DNA of 64,000 nt from positions 1,984,001 through 2,048,000 of the forward strand of contig NC_048546.1 of the NCBI RefSeq assembly GCF_902806685.2. Reading direction: 5' to 3'. This document shows positions 18,381-28,557 of the stretch, one piece after another; within the stretch, counting starts at the first letter, position 1, and every line of letters begins with the position of its first letter. Position numbers and translations under genes: made by a program. The stretch comes from Maniola hyperantus (Eukaryota; Arthropoda; Insecta; Lepidoptera; Nymphalidae). The notes under the pieces are model-generated. The model worked only from the letters and a program-made list of their open reading frames with translations, had not been told where the DNA came from and made no database searches.

Positions 18381-18960
18381 CCAGTCGGCTTAATGATCCG
18401 TACCGTCATTATGACTCCGGCCGAATTTTAATGTACGAGAGTACAGGATGCTTAGTATGAGGTTTTACGTCTCACCAACGTTGTTCGAATTCGAGTGTCG
18501 AAATATAATAACGTCAGAGTAAAATGGACCTAAAGATCCTAAAAATTGGGGGTCACATCCGGGATGACTCGTTTGGACTCGCCATTGATACGGGACGTAG
18601 GAGCTCACGGGGCAAACTTAGTGTGGCTATTCCGTGAAAGTGTTGACATGGGCTTGTGTCTGCGTGAGCGAACATAGTACATGCAAGACGCAGCGGACAC
18701 GGTTTAGTATAACCGATTTTAATTTCTTGGAGCGCTAGCTGCTAGCTAGAGATATATGGACAAACTTGAGCTTTAAAACAAGGCAGTTATGATCCATTTC
18801 AATTTAAAGCTGATTCGTTTCGATGATCGAGTTCTATCAACGTTTGGTGAGATGTAACATCTCATACTAAGCAGAGCGGGCGGGCTCTAAGTGTATTCTG
18901 CTTAATGGATGCTAAACGGCCTTAAGAAGGCTTTGCTAACGATGGGAAAATAATAGCCTT
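18381..18960. repeat. Duplicated segment, copy 2, carrying MITE-L
   Basis: CAGTCGGCTTAATGATCC, GACTCCGGCCGAATTTTAAT, then after the MITE TAATGGATGCTAAACGGCC and TTTGCTAACGATGGGAAAA parallel copy 1. The unknown unit was therefore present before the MITE landed. Confidence 0.55.
18453..18869. mobile_element. MITE-L, copy 3, with TA duplication
   Basis: The ends GTATGAGGTTTTACGTCTC and GAGATGTAACATCTCATAC (18455-18867) are flanked by TA. The segment 18544-18707 is unrelated to the other copies (GGGGTCACATCCGGGATG to GACACGGTTTAGTATAACC) and appears to have been acquired. Confidence 0.75.
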
Positions 18961-19089
18961 AAGGGTACTAAGAAACATTTTAATACGACCTACTTATCAC
19001 GAGAAAAACAACCGCACTCAAACCGATCTAATCGTATGAGTTAGTATGAGTATCGATGCTACGAGTACAGACAGACACAAAGACGGACA

Positions 19090-19271
19090 AAACAGTCATA
19101 CTTATAACTGACTTCGCGTGGATATAGGTTTCTAAAAATCTCGCGGATATTCTTCGATTTTCCGGAATAAAAAGTAGCCTATGTCCGTCCCCGGAAAGCA
19201 AACTATCTCATATGAAAGTCGGTAAAACAGATCGACCGTGAAAATATAACAGACACACTTTTGCATATGTA
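19090..19271 (-). mobile_element. REP-J fragment
   Basis: It holds TTCCGGAATAAAAAGTAGCC and TATGTCCGTCCCCGGAAAGC, with a decayed 5' end at ACACACTTTTGCATATG. HEL-B sequence abuts it. Confidence 0.55.
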
Positions 19272-19335
19272 ATGCTAGCTTATGCTCGCGACTTCGTTCG
19301 CGTGGACTACACAAATTTTAAACCCGAATTTCACC
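19272..19335 (-). mobile_element. HEL-B, 3'-end fragment
   Basis: GCTAGCTTATGCTCGCGAC to AAACCCGAATTTCACCC. The rest of the family appears again after a REP-J at 19640, so the two may be one copy split by insertion. Confidence 0.65.
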
Positions 19336-19388
19336 CACCAGTTTGGCGAGAGTCCCAAAATGTATAAATTCTGTATCTAATCAGTACC

Positions 19389-19605
19389 TATATTATAAGT
19401 GTCTTTGTTTGTTGGTTTATTGGTTTGTTGGTTTGTCCTTCAATCACGTCGCAACAGAGCAACGGATCGACGTGATTTTTTGCATGGGTATAATTTAAGA
19501 CCTGGAGAGTGACATAGGCTACTTTTTATCCCGGAAAATCAAAGAGTTCCCACGGGATTTTTAAAAACCTAAATCCACGCGTACGAAGTCGCGGGCATCA
19601 GCTAG
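19389..19605 (+). mobile_element. REP-J, near-complete
   Basis: TATTATAAGTGTCTTTG, three GTTTGTTGGTTT-type units, GCAACGGATCGACGTG, GAGTGACATAGGCTAC, CCCACGGGATTTTTAAAA, GCGTACGAAGTCGCGGGC and CAGCTAG|T. Confidence 0.8.
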
Positions 19606-19639
19606 TTTAATTATAAAAAAATAAATTAAAAATTAAAAA

Positions 19640-19775
19640 CCCCCCTAAAAATTATGGATTGAATTTTCAAAAATCCTTAACAGATGCCTACGTCTTTATA
19701 GCTATCTGCATGCCAAATTTCAGCCCGATCCGTCCAGTAGCTTGATCTGTGCGTTGATAGATCAGTCAGTCAGAA
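19640..19775 (-). mobile_element. HEL-B, middle part
   Basis: GGATTGAATTTTCAAAAATC, GATGCCTACGTCTTTATAGC, CAGCCCGATCCGTCCAGTAG and GATAGATCAGTCAGTCAG. It is the probable continuation of 19272-19335. Confidence 0.65.
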
Positions 19776-19784
19776 CATGCTCGC

Positions 19785-20002
19785 AACTGTATTCTCGATT
19801 TAGGTTTATGAAAATCTCTAAGGAACTCTTTTGCTTTTCCGGAATAAAAATCAAGTAACCATTTTCGGGATACAAGCTATCTCTGTATCAAATTTCGTTA
19901 AAATCAGTTGCGTCAAAAGCGTATGTGCCGTGTAAAATTAATAGACCTACTAACAAACAGACAGACAGACACATACTTTCTGAATATAATATTAGTATGG
20001 AA
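19785..20002 (-). mobile_element. REP-J, diverged
   Basis: Minus-strand order: TAATATTATATTCAG, (GTCT)n, CAACTGATTTTAACG-AAATTTG, GATACAGAGATAGC, TTATTCCGGAAAAGC. It ends near 19785 without the CTAG terminus. Confidence 0.65.
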
Positions 20003-20027
20003 AGTACCTACGTACTTTTTTGTGATG

Positions 20028-20384
20028 GGTGCTAATAAAAATACACCCACCAGAGTAATTCAGTCCCAAGGATCAGTGACTGCAATTATAATGTCAAAAA
20101 CTCATGTTGTTGAGGGCACGAGTGGGACACACGGACAGACACTCGACTGCACTTGAGGCTGAACCGCTCCTCGCTGTTTGATTGTTTCGCTTGTAGGGTT
20201 AGTTTTGTGTCGAGGGTACTCCGCCTCGTCACACAAATTGATACTGCCTATTGCGCTAATACTGTTTTTTTGCGCATCAAAAAATATTGGGCTTTGGGAC
20301 TTTCCTTGGTAGGTACCCAATATAATAATAGTTAGTTTTGTACAAGAACTGGGGATGTGTGGTCAACCATAACCAGAGACAAAA
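20028..20384. repeat. 350-bp duplicated block, copy 1
   Basis: It is nearly identical to 20648-21004 at an offset of 620 bases: CAAGGATCAGTGACTGCAA, ACTCATGTTGTTGAGGGC, GGCTGAACCGCTCCTCGCTG, CGAGGGTACTCCGCCTCGTC. Open frames in it are opposite-strand by-products. Identity is not recognised outside this window. Confidence 0.8.
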
Positions 20385-20647
20385 TTACTGTACCGTACAA
20401 AATACCGTTACTTTACCGATACAAATAACGATACCCTTATCTAGATACCTAATACCGGTAATAATGCTTATATCGGAAATTATACACCTATCTTTATCTA
20501 ACTATTCCGTGTACAAAATAGCATCTTCGCTTGACACGCATTTACTATTCAGTAACGATTAAATAAAGACACTCTCCTAGAGAAAACTTTGCTAGCGCGA
20601 TTGAGAATGTATGAAATATTAGATGGATAACACCTCCCTTTGCTTTG
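20385..20647. other. Spacer between the duplicated blocks
   Basis: It is rich in ATACC/GGTAT words (TACCGTTAC, ATACCGGTAATAATGC). Comparable words follow copy 2 at 21005-21050, so the duplication unit probably includes part of this spacer. Confidence 0.4.
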
Positions 20648-21004
20648 GGGATTAATAAAAATACACGCAACAGAGTAATTCAGTGCCAAGGATCAGTGAC
20701 TGCAAATAGAATGTCAAAAACTCATGTTGTTGAGGGCGCGAGTGGGACACACGGATAGACACTCGACTGCACTTGAGGCTGAACCGCTCCTCGCTGTTTG
20801 ATTGTTTCGCTTGTAGGGTTAGTTTTGTGTCGAGGGTACTCCGCCTCGTCAACACAAATTGATACTGCCTACTGCACTAATACTGTTTTTTGCGCATCAA
20901 AAAATATTGGGCTTTGGCTTTAACTAGATACCTACCCAATATAACAATAGTTTTGCACGGGAACCCCTAGGGGATGTGCGCTCAACCACAAACAGATACC
21001 GAAT
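20648..21004. repeat. 350-bp duplicated block, copy 2
   Basis: It is the counterpart of 20028-20384 with scattered substitutions and small indels. The block holds no coding frame shared by both copies. Confidence 0.8.
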
Positions 21005-21124
21005 TACCGGTATTTTATGTAGCGTTACCAAAGTATCGTTAGTATTTTTTATTCTTAACCGAAAGCCTGAATATCAATTTTCATCGATGTAACTTTAAAA
21101 ATGATAGACTTCATACAAACTTCC

Positions 21125-21347
21125 ATACCCTATTTTACTCTCCTTACGGGTGGAATTTCGAAAAATTCTTTTTTTAGTGGAAAGAATAGGTATTCTTTAC
21201 AAAGAACAGACCCTCCAAATTTCATGTCTCTAGGACCAACGGTTTAGGCTGTGCCTTGATATATAAGTCTATGGCTGTGCGTTAATATATAAATCAGTCC
21301 GTCAGTCAGTCAGGACTTTGAATTTTATATTTATAGATTGATAGCTG
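21125..21347 (-). mobile_element. HEL-B subfamily, diverged
   Basis: CTATTTTACTCTCCTTACGG, GGTGGAATTTCGAAAAATTC, TTTACAAAGAACAGACCC, GGTTTAGGCTGTGCCTTG and (CAGT)n. It shares the TTTACxxAGAACAxACCC variant with the copy at 26856-27084, which defines a subfamily. Confidence 0.65.
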
Positions 21348-22883
21348 CCAGCCAATTGACAGCGAGTAGAGGTGGTATGGTATACCTACAAAGAATTCAC
21401 GCCGGTTTATAAAGTTCGAAAAATTATCCAACAAATTCTATTTATAGTTAAACCCAATTTTCCAAACTTTCTCACGGAACGAAAATAAGTTAATAACACC
21501 TGCAAGTTTCCTTTGCATTTCCTTCCTCAAAATCCATTACAACACTCGATAATGATATCGATCTCTCAAACTTAACCTATCGATAGCGAACTTCACTAAT
21601 TACGATTGTTCACCCCCTCGCTCGTATGGGGTCTAATGGGGTGCGAGCAGGACGGGTGGAGTGAATTCGGGTCAATGGCATCAAGGAACACTCCTAGGAG
21701 TGGACATAGGTCATCAATAATTTACTGTTTCATTTATATTGCACCACTCATCTCCACAAAAGAGTGCTTGCCGTGCACAATTTGTTTTTTAAAGCGGTCC
21801 CTCAATGCCAAAATTACTATTATTTAATAATATTTGCTTTACTAAAAATAAAACAAAATCAGTAAGGTTAAGTGTGTCCGAAAATCAGCGCTGCACAAAA
21901 ATTTTAGTCTGACGCAAATAGGCTTTTCAGCTGAAACATCGTGTATTTTGTTTTTACTTTTTTGTTTTCTGCTATTTTCTCCGTTGAAGCTGAATAACTT
22001 ACATATTTATTTATTTTTGATAATTTTTATCCAATTTATCACATACTTTGCCAGGTAACGTTTGAAAGTTAGTGTGTATTGCAACTGAAATCAGTCAAGT
22101 TTGGAATAATCATGATTTTTGGTATTACTGTTTCTTTTTTTCTAGTAAATACAACAAGAACAACAGTGTTCTATCCAAAAGTGGCAGACCGGTAGGTCCG
22201 GTATTTTATCGTTGAACGTTGTTCATGTAGCACCTCCCCGTCGAGGGGAAGGCTTTTGGGTCGATGGTATCTCGTTTACGCTCCATTACCCCCGCGACTC
22301 GATGCGATTATACGAGTTAGGTAAATGGTGCGAACACTGAACATACATGTACATTGCTTGCTGGTCGTTAATGTGTTACCGCGTGACTTGTTTCCGGTGG
22401 GCAATGTATGCGGTACATTTTGAAGGTGCGGTGAGGTGTGGTTGTAAATTAATAAGGTTGGATTCGCGCGCGTTTTCAACGCCATTTTCGATGTTTATTT
22501 TATTTTAACTTGTTTTTAAAATTCGGAATTGAAAACATGAAAATGCTTAACATTTTATGTTGGGGGATTAAATAACGCTGATAATTTTGAAGTTACGTAG
22601 GTATCGTAGCTCATAGAGTACTCTAGTAGAAATTTCTCATTCTCATTATAAAAATGTGAAAAAAAAACCAGAATAGGTTGGTAGTAGGTTTACCTACCTA
22701 ATAAATCGATACTTTAGGACTCGACTACACCGCAATTCAGAATAGCCTCTACGGACAATGAACAGTGAACTCTTAGTACCTACTTAAATATAAGTAAGTA
22801 CTGATCTTACTTAATTAAGTGATTATAAATGCGAAAGCTTGCTAAATTGGGTCTGTCTGGCCTAGTTTTTTACAGCCCTTCAG
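21348..22883. other. 1.5 kb without recognised repeats or genes
   Basis: The part 22180-22490 is GC-richer (CCCCGTCGAGGGGAAGGC, ACCCCCGCGACTCGATGC) and stands out from the AT background. Short frames at 21606-21827 and 22276-22485 have no known motif. It is a candidate for unique host sequence. Confidence 0.3.
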
Positions 22884-23068
22884 CTGCTCGATTGTGGTAG
22901 AATGACAATAGCTACAATGTCACGATCGCAATCACCTCTGATTGGTTGACGCTCGCTCACTATTGGCTACAATGCATTGTTGCAACAAAAATACCTACCA
23001 TAAATTCAGCTAATCACAAAAATTGAGATTGTAATAATGATTGATGCATGTTTTACGAAATCGACCTA
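22884..23068 (-). mobile_element. MITE-P, copy 4
   Basis: It is in reverse order: GACAATAGCTACAATGTCAC, GATTGGTTGACGCTCGCTC, CAATGCATTGTTGC, GATTGATGCATGTTTTACG. It lacks the outermost GTAGGGC. Confidence 0.7.
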
Positions 23069-23159
23069 CTGTTTAACCAATTTTGACGTTTGGTACAGAG
23101 ATGGCTTGCATAATGCATCCCAGGGCTTATAACAGACTGACAGACAAATAACAAAGCCT

Positions 23160-23335
23160 CATTTATAGCCTCAATAGCTCAACCGGTATAGGAGTGGACT
23201 GAAAACCGAAAGGTCGACGGTTCAAATCCCGCCGGTTGCACTATTGTCGTACCTACTCCTAGCACAAGCCTGACGCTTAATTGGAGAGGAAAGGGGAATA
23301 CTAGTCATTTAATATGGCTAATATTTCAGTTCCTC
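23160..23335 (+). mobile_element. SINE-F copy
   Basis: TAGCCTCAATAGCTCAACC with box B GGTTCAAATCCC, then ACTCCTAGCACAAGCC to ATATGGCTAATATT. It lacks a clear poly(A). Confidence 0.85.
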
Positions 23336-23788
23336 ATAACTGCGGAACCCAAAAAAAGTCTTTATAATCTGACCGAGCCAATAAAATGATTCTGTTTCTA
23401 CCTTTTGTTTCAAAATGTCGTCCTGAGCGTTCTTTGCGACTTGCAAGTCGGTACATCTTCATGACATTAAATACCAAACAAAAGGAACTTAAGCGATTAA
23501 TTCTAAGACTTTAACACAAAGAAAGCAATTATTACTAAGCCCAGTCATTGTGTTGTACAAGCTTGGGTCAAACTAGAAAGTACAGACAGTACAAAAAAGA
23601 TCTTATTGTTGTCGTATTATCGTGTTTAAATTAATTTAATTTTGTTGTAAAAGTTTTTGAAGCGAAGCAAAAAATGATACCGAACGTAACGCATTTAATA
23701 AAGCACCTCATTGGTACTGATTCTGAGTACACCTAAATTTTAGAATATTCGCATCCTCTTCTTACTAATGTAATATGAAAAATACAGA
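23336..23788. other. No recognised feature
   Basis: AT-rich; no repeat family or coding signal was identified. Confidence 0.3.
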
Positions 23789-24006
23789 CATACTCGCGAC
23801 TTCGTCCGCGTGGACTACACAAATTTCAAACCCCTATTTCACCCTCTTAGAAGTTGAATTTCCATAAATCCTTTCTTAGCGGATGCCTACATCATAATAA
23901 CTATCTGCATGCCAAATTTCAGCCCGATCCGTCCAGTAGTTTGAGCTGTGCATTGATAGATCAGTCAGTCAGTCAGTCAGTTACCTTTTCCTTTTATATA
24001 TTTAGA
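23789..24006 (-). mobile_element. HEL-B copy
   Basis: ACTCGCGACTTCGTCCGCG, AAACCCCTATTTCACCC, GGATGCCTACATCATAATAA, (CAGT)n and TTTAGA|T. The CTAG end is mutated (GACATACTCG). Confidence 0.75.
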
Positions 24007-26319
24007 TTTAGAGCCGTCAAACCTCGTGACTTTAGCTGCCAGTCGCGAGCCTGTTGTTTAAATTTGCAGCGTGCACTAAAATTTGGAGTCTTTAAATGTA
24101 AAATTCATGTTCCATCCTTTTTCAGCAATATTAAAAAGAAAAAGATGCAGATACTCTAAATTTAGTTAAGAGAAAGACAACAAAATTGGCGGCAGGCTAG
24201 GCAGCATGTATGTGTGAGCAAGAAAGAGTTCACGATTGGAAATTGGAAAAAGCAGGGTTGGAAAAACCTTTTGCACTAAGATGAATCAACTTTAAAACTG
24301 TTTTGTTTAATTATAAACATTTGTTTAAAACAATGCGAGGTGTCGTGGAACGTTATATAAATGAAACATACAGACGAAAATTATTTATCACCACCGTACC
24401 ATAGATTGAGCAGAAGTTTCGATAACTGCAAAGTGTCGCTACTAGATGGCATTAACAGTCGCCTCAATACTGAGTGAACATACATATCACAAATTTCGTC
24501 ACTATCTCTCGCGATCTCTTCCAGGTTAATTACTTTTTATTTAGTTACAAAAAATTTTTTTCGTACCACTTGCTCAAAAAAGTGACATTCTATGCCACAA
24601 AAAGCGAACATAACAATAGTCATTTTTAATCTGTTAAAAACAGGGAAAGAAAATTGTACTGTATTTTATTCATCCTCTAGGGGGAGAATGTGATTTAAAT
24701 TTGGAATACTTACCGAAATTTATACTGAACCACATCTGTGTTTACACCATTGAGTTTGTATATAAAGCATTATACATCTTTTTGAAAAAGAAATACGCAT
24801 TTATTATGCAGTTATGATTATTAAATAAAATTACAAAAACCGACGAGGCCGTATAAGCTTGATGCCTTTGCTTTTCCGACAAAAAAATATTAGTCTAGGA
24901 ATTTGCCGCGTTTTTGTTTTCTTTAAATACATAAACGTTAAGTTTATTTTAATTTATTTTTATAAATAAGGTAATGTTCTAAAAATACGTCTAATAAATG
25001 CTTATCTCATATTATTATTGTGTTAATTTTTTCGCAAATGGTACGAAAACTAGAGTATTTTCCTTGGTGATAAAGCTGTCTTAGTCTTGGGTGAACTTAA
25101 ATCGTCACCCGCGACAGAAGACACTGCTTTGTCCCCTTGGTTAATAATCTACTAAAATATTATGATTTTGTTGATGCTACCCTAGAACCATTGCACAAAA
25201 ACCTCGAGCGGCCATATTCTCAAACTAATCTGTTGAACAACACCGGAACATGAACGTGACTATGAGACGCTAATTAATATTAAACGGCTCCATTCATTCT
25301 CTGTTATGACTAATGTATTTAACTACTCATACTACATACAAGTCGTTTGTAAAGACTCTATAGTTTAAGATATTCTTAGGTCAAAGACGTTTAATCCGCT
25401 TATCGAATGTAGGTATAATAATACAGTCCATGTATTTTATGTTAGTCTACTCGTTAGGGCCTCTTGCGCAATTGAATCAAATTTTATTAAGAAGTTTTAT
25501 TTAATTTAAAACTAACAAAACTATGTGCTTGTCATCAAACCGCTATGACCTTGTCGAAAACTTTAAATTGTTGCTGAGGCGTTTTATTTCTTGAGGCTTT
25601 TATATGAATAGAGAAAAGTTGAACAAGGAATGCGTACACATAACTCTGGACTCAAAACTTTAGAACGTCGCCATCGGAATCAAATCTTAATTTTACAATA
25701 ATGGTCTTGACCCTAGTAATATTGGCATTGTGTAAAGCCTGAGCTCTCAGAGAATCGTTTAGAACAACCGCACAATGCTCGTGAAGTTAGAGGCCTCTAT
25801 AAACTTGCCGTTTCTACTGGATGACTGCTCGCTATTTCCAATATAACTTAGTTTAAGGAGCGATTGTGAGCGAATTAAGAAATTCTTCAAGTTTAGTTCA
25901 ATTTCAATGCCTATCTCAACCGCAACAATCCCTTCTCCGACTACTAAGTAGCCAAATGGATGAATGGAAAGGAATTTTAAATAAAATTAATACGGTAAAA
26001 CCGACAAAAAGAAAACATTATCCATATAATGAATGCTACTTTATATCTTAGTCTTATAAAAAGAAATTTGTCAGTAATCAGTATTAACAGAAATTAAAAA
26101 AAGAAAAGATGAGCTGGACTTCCTCCATCGGGGAATAGGATTACCAATTTGTACAGTTTTTATTTATTTATTTACAACTTTATTGTTGACAAAAATGTTT
26201 CATGTAAAGGCCTTGATAATAACTTCTCTCTCTAGGGCTATGTCCGAAAAATAACGCTTACGTTGTGGCCCCAACCCGGTGCTTGAACCATCAAACATTT
26301 TTGCGGCTTCGATGTTCGG
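24007..26319. other. 2.3 kb of unrecognised, largely unique sequence
   Basis: It holds none of the major repeat families of the window. Frames at 23854-24159 and 25866-26051 lack motifs. A TTTATTTATTTATTTAC run near 26161 resembles a retroposon tail. A host intron or intergenic region is likely. Confidence 0.35.
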
Positions 26320-26576
26320 AATGGGCTAGTTGACACTTTTTTTAAGTAGGTCTTAAATGGTTAATATTTGTCCTATTAGATCAAAAAAATTAACACTATA
26401 TTTTTTTGCGCCCTAAAATCCGTAAAACTTTAATTTAAAAATATATTTTTCTTAGACAGGTGAAAACACTGTCGGCCATTTTTGGCCGATAGATTATCTG
26501 TGCTCTGACGTCTGCATTTGTAAACAACAGCATAACCTACCAAAGTTTAATAAACATGACTTCTATACTAGTTTAC

Positions 26577-26767
26577 ATGAAAAATATAGTAATTATCGTT
26601 ATTGTATCATCCGAGAATGTAAAAACGCATCGATAAAGACCACAGGAAAGTTGTGGATTAGAGTGCCCAGTGAAATAAATATACGTAACACGCGAAGACT
26701 TGCTTAAAGGGATCCTATATCACTAACGACTGCAACCCAAATTTATTTTTGCAAAGATCACTTTGTT
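26577..26767 (+). pseudogene. THAP zinc-finger first exon of a transposase (frameshifted)
   Basis: The frame starts MKKYSNYRYCIIRECKN and continues KLWIRVPSEINIRNTRRLLK. After a one-base frameshift between about 26704 and 26712 it resumes DPISLTT...IYFCKDHF. C-x4-C, then about 43 residues, then C-x2-H-F with Pro in the middle is the C2CH THAP pattern, and an ATG lies nine residues before the first Cys, as is usual. A donor GTAAGT follows at 26768. THAP domains bind DNA, in P-type transposases the element's own ends. The expected Trp after the Arg-Arg is not visible. The frameshift and lost downstream exons make it non-functional. Confidence 0.75.
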
Positions 26768-26773
26768 GTAAGT
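26768..26773 (+). promoter_or_regulatory. Putative 5' splice site of the THAP exon
   Basis: GTAAGT follows the CKDHF-V codons directly and matches the consensus donor. It supports the view that the remnant derives from an intron-containing transposase gene. Confidence 0.5.
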
Positions 26774-26855
26774 CTTACTTAATAACTTATTCAATTTATA
26801 TAGAGAAAACGATAATTTTTTACGTTTACTATGAGTTTTTAGAAATATATAAAAA

Positions 26856-27084
26856 CTAGCTTATGCTCGTAACTTCGCCCGCGTGAACTTCATAAATTTC
26901 AAACCCCCATTTAACCCACTCAGGGGTGGAATTTCAAAAAATCCTTTCCTAGTGGATACCTTCTCTTTACCTACAAAGAACACACCCACCAAATTTCATG
27001 TATCTAGAACCAGCTGTTTAGATGTTTAGGCTGTGCATTGATATATAAGTTAGTCAGGAGGACTTGAAATTTTATATATATGGA
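26856..27084 (-). mobile_element. HEL-B subfamily copy nested in the THAP element
   Basis: CTAGCTTATGCTCGTAACTTC, GGGGTGGAATTTCAAAAAATC, TTTACCTACAAAGAACAC, GGCTGTGCATTGATATATAAG, and GA at the 27084 end. It follows the THAP exon's donor site by about 85 bases. Confidence 0.75.
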
Positions 27085-27514
27085 TACTACGTTAGTCAAT
27101 AGGGATGACATTTGTTTGTTTACATATTTAATGACGTCACATCATGGCTGACAGCGTTTTCTGAGTTTCAAATAAAAATAAAAACTGTATTTTTTTAAAC
27201 TGGATTTATATATCCATCCTGCGTTTTTAATAATTGTTATTGATATATTTCGTTGTCTTAAGCAAAATACTATAATAAATAATCATTTATTGGACGAAAT
27301 TAGATATGAGTCAAGTAGCCTATTGAGCTAGAAGTATTGGTAGCCAGCAGTGGCGTGCAGCTCATAGAGACGTAAGAGCGCTGCTTCCCCAATTTAGATA
27401 TCTCAATGCGAATTTATTATGAACTGACGGTAAATAGGTAATTATCGAACTAATGCCTACCATGACTTCAACCCCCTGTGAACGCCACTGGTAGCCAGCG
27501 AGTTAATGCTCGCT

Positions 27515-27602
27515 TCCGAAATGAAATGAAATTTTTATTTGCAAGAAACATTGTACATAATATGTTAACATAAAATTAATAATTAATATCCAATATGTTT
27601 CG
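27515..27602 (-). mobile_element. LINE 3' tail-like fragment
   Basis: GAAATGAAATTTTTATTTGC followed by AAGAAACATTGTACATAA resembles the reversed 3' end of a LINE. There is no coding part. Confidence 0.35.
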
Positions 27603-28023
27603 TCAATGAGGAAGTTTCAGGGCGAACGTTCCATAAAATTTTCATAGATGGCTCTGTTTACTGCACCCACTAAAAACGAAAAATAATTTCCGAGCGAAGG
27701 TATACGCTATAATAATGTGTGCGTAAAACATCCTGCAAAACAACAACGTCAATAAAACATACGGACAGCCAGGCAGCTCTTTCAGCTCTATCCTCTGAGG
27801 TTGTTAACTCAAGACTGGTTGAAAACTGCAGATACACCCTGGCCCAATACCGGGTGGTTCTACGCTAGGTTCCAGAGCATGCTGGAATAGTTGGCAACGA
27901 AAATGCTGACATTCTGACTAAATCATATAGATATAGGTATTATTTTTCGTTTTTAGTGAGTCCAGTCAACAGCGCCATCTGTGAAAATTTTATGGAACGT
28001 GCGCCCTGAAACTTCCTCATTGA
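27603..28023. mobile_element. Foldback element enclosing a captured RNase H fragment
   Basis: The left arm 27603-27687 (TCAATGAGGAAGTTTCAGGG ... ACGAAAAATAAT) and right arm 27939-28023 (ATTATTTTTCGTTTTTAGTG ... CTTCCTCATTGA) are inverted copies of 85 bases with roughly seven differences. The 251 bases between them are entirely a retrotransposon RNase H coding fragment. Host duplication is not obvious: flanks both carry AATATGTT, but not adjacent to the arms. It could be a TIR transposon that captured a LINE piece, or an inverted duplication around a LINE relic. Confidence 0.75.
27688..27938 (+). pseudogene. Retrotransposon RNase H domain fragment
   Basis: FRAKVYAIIMCA (27688-27723) is followed, after a frameshift, by HTDSQAALSALSSEVVNSRL and VPEHAGIVGNENADILTKS. 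The Asp of DSQ, the His of VPxH and the Asp of NAD correspond to conserved RNase H positions. Two stops interrupt it: TAA at 27724 and TAG at 27866, where the family has Trp before VP. The usual VPGH is VPEH. This domain occurs in Jockey/R1-type non-LTR retrotransposons. The first catalytic Asp, near the N-terminus, is outside the fragment. Confidence 0.75.
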
Positions 28024-28334
28024 CATGCAAAATATGTTATGAGTTAAGTATGATCATTATTTGATGCAACTTCATTTAATGCTCCACCAACATAAAATAA
28101 CTAGAAGTGACAATTTACTTATGTTTTGTTTTTATCTTTTTTAGGTAATTAGCACATACCTACTAACTTCAAAGTGGTTTAAATTTCAAAGGGTAAGTTT
28201 TTAGAATGTTAGTTATTATAGTTATGGGTGCATTTACATGGGCAGTTTTAAGCAATTGTTGCTCGGCAACACGTATGGATCGGCCAACCGTATGGAGCAA
28301 TAAGTGGAGCAATCTGGAGCAATTATTTCGTACT
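28024..28334. other. No recognised feature
   Basis: AT-rich; GGAGCAATAAGTGGAGCAAT short direct repeats occur near 28290-28325. Confidence 0.3.
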
Positions 28335-28440
28335 AGCTGATGCTTGCGACTACATCCGCGTGGATTTAGGATTTTAAAAATCCCGTGACGTGACTAAAGG
28401 ACAAACCAATAAACCAACAAAAAACACACTTTCGCATTTA
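28335..28440 (-). mobile_element. REP-J, shortened copy
   Basis: TAGCTGATGCTTGCGACTAC and GGATTTTAAAAATCCCGTG are joined by deletion directly to AAACACACTTTCGCATTTA. Only the two ends of the family remain. Confidence 0.65.
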
Positions 28441-28557
28441 GGATATGGGCAGTGATAACATTGCTGAAATTTCCAGGTATTGCTGGTTATTGCAGTAAAT
28501 TGCTTCATGTGACCGTGACGGCATAATTGACTAAATTGCCTGGAATTGCGGAATTTC

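Larger units (their letters stand above)
26320..27324 (+). mobile_element. Degraded THAP-domain DNA transposon, ends matching TAP-MITE
   Basis: The left end GGGCTAGTTGAC through TAAATGGTTAATATTTGTCC, TTACACTATATTTTT-type sequence and CACTGTCGGCCAT matches the MITEs at 13187 and 15024. The right end GAGTCAAGTAGCCTATT is the inverted terminus. Between them are an exon encoding a THAP zinc finger (26577-26767), a splice donor, a HEL-B insertion and a 240-bp 3' part. The rest of the transposase is absent, so the copy is internally deleted. Superfamily (P-like or another THAP-bearing group) cannot be fixed without the catalytic domain. Confidence 0.75.

Noticed and set aside
22180..22490. GC-rich patch as a CpG island promoter
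   Set aside because: Insects lack vertebrate-type CpG islands and no exon or splice signal follows; left as unrecognised sequence.
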